Source of the DNA: Epiperipatus broadwayi
Taxonomy: Eukaryota; Onychophora; Udeonychophora; Euonychophora; Peripatidae
Direction: 5' to 3'
DNA length: 64,000 bases
Assembly: GCA_028023455.1 (NCBI GenBank)
Contig: JAQFVV010012402.1
Span: 11,078,292-11,142,291, forward strand
Positions 58,985 to 64,000 of this stretch are shown here, piece by piece. A program made the position numbers and the translations under genes. The number at the start of each line of letters is the position of its first letter. The first letter of the stretch is position 1. The notes below the pieces were generated by a model. That model was not told the DNA's origin, ran no database searches, and saw only the letters and a program-made list of their open reading frames with translations.

Positions 58985-60590
58985 TTATAATGATTGAAAA
59001 GAAAGTGCAGATCGAATCTAACCGCAAACTATGATATCTGCTCTATGAGGCACCATCTAGGCATTTAAACCTAGAAAAATTTATAGAGTAGGCAGATACG
59101 CGCTGTTAAGATTCCACTTTATTTAAATATTCAGATCGTTAGCCCAAGTCACTAGCTCAGTGGAGTAGCAGAGACAATAAAATATAAATTTTATATCTTA
59201 AATATAAAAGAATAAAAGCCACTGCCAGAAATTAACACATAAAAATATTTATTTACGCACATATAAAATAACATTTAAATTTTGAGGAATAAATTCAACA
59301 TTTTAGATTTTCCTATTAATCTTTAGTTTTACATTTAAGTAAATTACAACCATGAGTTTAATATTTATTTAGATAGTCGAGTATGAATAGACTACATAGA
59401 TCTGCATTTGAAAAGAAAATAGTCTTCCCTGATTTAACCTTAGGCAACAAATTTCGCAATCAAACCGGCGCCAATCCATCCGATACATTTATGTATTCAA
59501 TGTAGCATGAAAATACGACAACACAAAATACTATACTGTCAGGAATGTACATCTGATCAGTAAGTAGAATTAGAGAAGACATTGTCTCTCCACCAACAGG
59601 AATGTTACATCTGTTGGCAAGTAGAACAATAAACATAAAACTCCATAGGAATGGACAGCGGTCCTTTGCCATCTTACAAACCCATTCATAGGCAAACAGA
59701 AGGTGTGTGGCATATATCTATAATCCTGCCCATAGCGGATCTCATACTACATCTACAATTACACAAATATATCCAATCCATTGAACCAATTCAACTATGA
59801 AATAAATAACCTAAGATTACCCTCCCTTAATATAACTTTACAAAACTATATAGCCATTCACGCCCGACTTAAATTTAACATTTAAATACATTCGCACAGA
59901 TTATTTTTATAAATTTGTTTTTAAAATGTTGAGTATAGATCGGCTGCACAGATTCCACGGTCAAAAACATCCAAATTAAACACAATCGATCAAAATACAA
60001 AATCATCGATAACGTCAATTGCAAAAGGGAATACACAAGGCCCCATGGCATTCACCGTAAGATGCCCGCATTAACATCGTTGACCTATATGTTCTAATCG
60101 ACTGTGAAAAACCACAACATAATCAACTGCTAACGAATCTATGCAATGTCTATACCCAACTTAAACGTAATGCATTTAATAATTTCTACAATAAATATTA
60201 TTACAAATAAAATTAATAAAATGGAAATGATTTTAGCAAAACTTAACTATATAAATTTAAACAATCAATTATTAATCTGAAAATCAAATAAAAGTTCATT
60301 TTAAAATTTAAATTAGCTGAATCTTTAAAAAAAACAATGATGAAAGTTCTTAATTACTTTTTTGTGTTGTTGTTAATTTGTAAAGTTCATAGCTCACGGT
60401 AGAAGAGTCCAGGTTTCTGCTTTTAATTCCTGCGATGCCTCCATTGGAAGATAATGTTCTGGAGATGGCAATAGCTGGTTCAAGGTATCACAGTCTTTTC
60501 ATTTTTTTTTATAATAGAGAGAGTGGTATGTGCATCCTACCACATCTCTCAAACACAAAATGCTGGAGCTGTCCAAAAAAACTGTGATTA
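58985..60590 (-). repeat. LTR-like repeat (family L), copy 2, truncated
   Basis: About 95% identical to 56410-58012 by eye. In sense orientation it starts just downstream of the TATA box (equivalent to 58012), so the upstream promoter part is missing. At about 60590 it meets an inverted copy. Confidence 0.75.
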
Positions 60591-60593
60591 TGT

Positions 60594-61717
60594 TGAAGTT
60601 TTCACATTTGATTAGAATATATAGGTCAACAATGTTAATGCGGGCATCTTACAATGAATGCCATGGGGCCTTGCGTATTCCCTTTTGCAATTGACGTTAT
60701 CGATGATTTTGTATTTTGATCGATTGTGTTTAATTTGAATGTTTTTGACCATGGAATCTGTGCAGCTGATCTATACTCAACATTATAAAACAAATTGTAT
60801 AAAAATAATCTGTGTGAACGTATTTAAATGTTAAATTTAAGTCGGGCGTGAATGGCTATATAGTTTGTAAAGTTATATTAAGGGAGGGTAATCTTAGGTT
60901 ATTTATTTCGTAGTTGAATTGGTTCAATGGATTGGATGTATTTGTGTAATTGGAGATGTAGTATGAGATCCGCTATGGGAAGGATTATAGATATATATGC
61001 CACACACCTTCTGTTTGCCTATGGATGTGTTTGTAAGATTGCAAAGGACCGCAGTCCATTCCTATGAAGTTTTATGTTTATTGTTCTACTCGCCAACAGA
61101 TGTGACATTCCTATTGGTGGAGAGACAATGTCTTCCCTACTTCTACTTGCTGTTCAGATGTACATTCCTGACAGTATAGTATTTTGTGTTGTCGTATTTT
61201 CATGCTACATTGAATACATAAATGTATCAGATGGATTGGTGCTGGGTTGATTGTGAAATTTGTTGCCTAAGGTTAAATCTGGGAAGAATATTTTCTTTTC
61301 AAATGCAGATCTATGTAGTCTATTCATAATCAACTCACTAAATAAATATTAAACTCATGGTTGTAATTTACTTAAATGTAAAACTAAAGATTAATAGGAA
61401 AATCTAAAATGTTGAATTTATTCCTCAAAATTTAAATGTTATTTTATATGTGCGTAAATAAATATTTTTATGTGTTAATTTCTGGCAGTGGCTTTTATTC
61501 TTTTATATTTAAGATATAAAATTTATATTTTATTATCTCTGCTACTCCACTGAGCTAGTGACTTGGGCTAACGATCTGAATATTTAAATAAAGTGGAATC
61601 TTAACAGCGCGTATCTGCCTACTCTATAAATTTTTCTAGGTTTAAATGCCTAGATTGTGCCTTGTAGAGCAGATATCATAGTTTGTGGTTAGATTCGATC
61701 TTCACTTGCATTTCGAT
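60594..61717 (+). repeat. LTR-like repeat (family L), copy 3, 3' portion, inverted
   Basis: Reverse complement of the segment 56415-57545. It forms an inverted pair with copy 2 across a spacer of about 475 bp. In sense (plus) orientation it ends '...CATTTCGAT' and is immediately followed by the start of another copy. The open frame at 60997-61179 is a shadow. Confidence 0.75.
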
Positions 61718-62665
61718 TGTTTTTGTTTTTTGAGGAAGTTTACTGATATGTAACGATATATAAATATGTTGTTACATTAATTTAAAATAAAAACTTAAAA
61801 GTTCGCAAATAAAAGTAAAAAACTAAATGCTAAAATTAAAATGTTTGTTAAACGTATATACATTTGCACAGATGCCAAACTTTAAAAATTTTTTTTTTAA
61901 AAAAACAAATAAATAAGTATTTGAACGTACTTTTTTATAAAAAAAAAGTACAAGATTTAAAAATAAAAACAGGTATTAATTAATTCTTGTGATTTGTAAA
62001 TGGAAATGATTGTTTATAAATTGTTTGAAAAGCAAGCTAGCCTTGGGCTCTTGTATAATCAAAATGATCTGATGAAAGATAGATAAGAAAATAAAGAGAA
62101 ATTAGCTTGACCAATGGAAGCACTAAGCCTTGGCTCGGACCCTAACGAAAGTGATGGATTAGTGATGTTTTGTTGATTGAATCCATGTGGATAAGATAAA
62201 AAGGGAAATACAGTTTTTTCGGACAGTTCCAGTGTTTTGTGTTTGAGAAATGTGGTAGGATGCACATACCATAATCTCTATAAAAAAAAAATGAAAAGAC
62301 TGTGATACCTTGAACCAGCTATTGCCATCTCCAGAACATTATCTTCCAATGGAGGTGTCATGGGAATTAAAAATTAAAAGCAGAAACCTGGACTCTTCTA
62401 CCATAAGCTATATTGACATGAACTCTAAATTTAAAAATAATTAAGAACTTTCGTTCAAGCTTATGAACTTCTATCTGACTGTTTTAAGTTTAAAATCAAA
62501 TTAATAATGTTTAATTTTATATGTTTTCCGATTGATAAAAATCATTTTCATTTTTTTTTCTTATTGTATAAATTATTTATTGTTTAAATTTTAAATGATG
62601 AAATTTAGATTGGGTATAGACGTTGCATAGATTTATTAGCGGTTGCAATAGGTATGTTTTTTTTG
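61718..62665 (+). repeat. LTR-like repeat (family L), copy 4, 5' portion
   Basis: Starts TGTTTTTGTTTTTTGAGG at 61718 and follows copy 1 in sense through the promoter block to the equivalent of 57550 ('gattgggtatagacgttgcat'), with a small deletion. Head-to-tail contact with copy 3 resembles an LTR-LTR junction. Confidence 0.7.
62111..62205 (+). promoter_or_regulatory. Promoter block of family L copy 4
   Basis: CCAATGG at 62111-62117, 'gtgatgtttt' (CRE-like site with its CG changed to TG), and a weakened TATA region 'ataagataaaaagg' (62191-62204). It parallels the intact block at 58018-58110, but both the CRE-like and TATA sites have decayed. Confidence 0.55.
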
Positions 62666-63135
62666 TTTGTTGATATATATTATGCTTTAACGTGTATAGG
62701 CACGCACAGCCACGTAAGTTTATGATGGTAAATGTGGTACCTTACGGAGAGTACCGTTGGGAATTTACTTCAGTGTAATCCTATTTAAACATTTTAATCA
62801 GTCATAAATAAGTTGGTGGTATTTATAATTGTGCTCCAAATATACACGTATAAATCCATTATCTTTCAACATATATTTACTTCAATGCAACCTTCTTAAA
62901 TAAATAATTTATAAAATAACTTGCTTGTCATGCCGTGTGTAAAAATAAAATGTATAAAATAAAATAGAACTCTTGTGGGGAGGGGTGTAAACGTAAATGG
63001 TCCTTAGGTAAGCGATAGTAAACATTTTTCTTTTTGTATATAGTCTTTTTGTAAAATTATTAACCGGATGTTTTGTAAATGTCTTCGTCAATCGTGTACC
63101 GTAATTACTAACCCTAAGTAAAATATTTTTTTTTT
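62666..63135. other. Unassigned DNA between family L copies
   Basis: Does not match the other copies by eye. It contains 'gtggggaggggtgtaaac' at about 62974-62991, a purine run followed by TG that looks like a polypurine tract, but no repeat boundary is seen exactly there. Confidence 0.4.
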
Positions 63136-64000
63136 GATCATTTTTTTTAAGCAACTTTACTGATATGTAACGAGCACAGACGTTCTTTACATTGTTTTTT
63201 TTATTTATTTATTAAACATGAAAGTAAATTAAAAAGTTTGCATTTAAAAATTTTTTTTAAGAATTAAAAATTTAAATTAAATATCATCTTAAACTCGTAT
63301 ATATTAAATCGCACAGATAATGAAAAATTATTAAAATAAAACTTTATTAAAGAAAAAGTATTTTAAAACTAAATTTTAAAAAGATTTGGAGATAAAATTA
63401 TATCTTTATATTTATCTTTAAATATATCTTTGATTTGGAAAACACGTTAATTAATCAGATATGGAAATGATAAATTTAATTAGTCAAATGTAAACCAGCC
63501 TTGGGCATTTAAATGTAAAAACATCAGTCAGATAGGAAAACAATAAAAACTTTTAGCAAATGAAATAAATCCATTGGGAAATCGGACCTCAACGAAAAGG
63601 ATCATCACATTGATGACGTAATGTTAAGTCAAGCTTTCAAAGTAATATAAAAGGACAAGTTTGGAAATTATTGGTTAATTATTATTGATTATTTATGATG
63701 TGACAGATATGTGTTAGTGCAGAAGTGAAGGAGAAGGGATTGAAAAAGACGCACGTTCAATCCCTTCAGTTGTTATAAAATGGAAAAATGAAACATCGCT
63801 TTTCTTATATTCAGAGGACCACAGGATCATCGGGAAATTTAACACTGGATTTCAAATGGCAAGCAACTGTAAAAGATGAGCATTTCTAAAACCGTAAGAA
63901 CTTTATAAAATATAACGAACAATATTAATTTGAAAACACTAAGAACTTTAAATTTTAAACTTTCCTAGTTTTTTGTTACAAATAGAATCCTATCTGACCA
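63136..64000 (+). repeat. Diverged family L copy, running off the window
   Basis: The start 'caactttactgatatgtaacg' (about 63152) matches the second block of copies 1 and 4, and the promoter block matches in order: 'ccattgggaa' (63571), 'tcggacctcaacgaaa' (63582-63597), 'tgatgacgtaatg' (63611-63623), TATAAAAG (63646-63653). Clearly more diverged than copies 1-4. It continues beyond base 64000. Confidence 0.55.
63611..63653 (+). promoter_or_regulatory. CRE-like site and TATA box
   Basis: TGACGT at 63614-63619 and TATAAAAG at 63646-63653, about 26 bp apart. A 13-bp inverted repeat ('gaagggattgaa'/'ttcaatcccttc') lies about 80 bp downstream at 63733-63769. This is the best-preserved core promoter in the window. 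Confidence 0.6.

Noticed and set aside
62974-62991. Polypurine tract 'ggggagggg' followed by TG as a 3' LTR start
   Set aside because: The nearest family L block begins about 160 bp further on and no repeat edge coincides with the TG.

Overview
The window reads as gene-poor, repeat-dominated eukaryotic (metazoan) DNA. By eye it is roughly three-quarters A+T, with long microsatellites, tRNA-derived SINEs, Penelope-like elements (PLEs), a hAT/ZBED-type transposase relic, LTR elements and many large inverted repeats. No intact host gene, rRNA, tRNA gene or CRISPR array was found. The repertoire suits an AT-rich invertebrate; a lophotrochozoan such as a cephalopod is only a guess, because no host marker gene is present.

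Layout. 0-9.6 kb: unassigned AT-rich DNA with two copies of a repeat here called family T (a tRNA-like B box at one end), degenerate tandem repeats and a decayed LINE reverse-transcriptase fragment. 9.66-11.74 kb: two near-identical 1,004-bp 5'-truncated PLE copies in head-to-head inversion around a 73-bp loop, each with a complete GIY-YIG endonuclease domain. They are followed by a perfect 79-bp-arm palindrome (12.06-12.22 kb). 12.2-21.5 kb: mostly unassigned DNA, including a 0.8-kb GATA-type satellite.

21,581-32,830 is the most notable object: an LTR retroelement on the minus strand. It has 2.77-kb TG...CA direct repeats, a polypurine-tract-like and a primer-binding-site-like sequence, insertion into an (AT)n tract, and a 5.7-kb interior with no recognisable protease, RT or integrase. 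The interior carries one long coding region of about 1,130 codons broken by two frameshifts, which begins with an acidic leader and a QAEK-rich coiled coil. It looks like a large non-autonomous (LARD-like) element with its own Gag-like or novel protein.

32.8-48 kb: foldback repeats (33.3-34.7, 36.7-37.4 and 44.2-44.4 kb), a decayed Gag-like gene, a decayed hAT transposase with a BED-like finger (minus strand, 40.3-41.8 kb), and SINEs. 49.9-51.4 kb: a decayed but readable PLE (RT motifs plus a GIY-YIG remnant) bracketed by outward-pointing SINE pieces. 52.3-55.1 kb: a palindromic pair of family T copies and another foldback. 56.4-64 kb: copies of a second LTR-like family (about 2.1 kb), two in minus orientation around a roughly 500-bp interior, then inverted and tandem copies in plus orientation. 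Several copies keep a CCAAT / TGACG / TATA promoter arrangement.

The only proteins with good support are the PLE nuclease ORFs and the coiled-coil ORF of the 11-kb LTR element. The rest are relics. Most boundaries were placed by reading and may be off by several bases.
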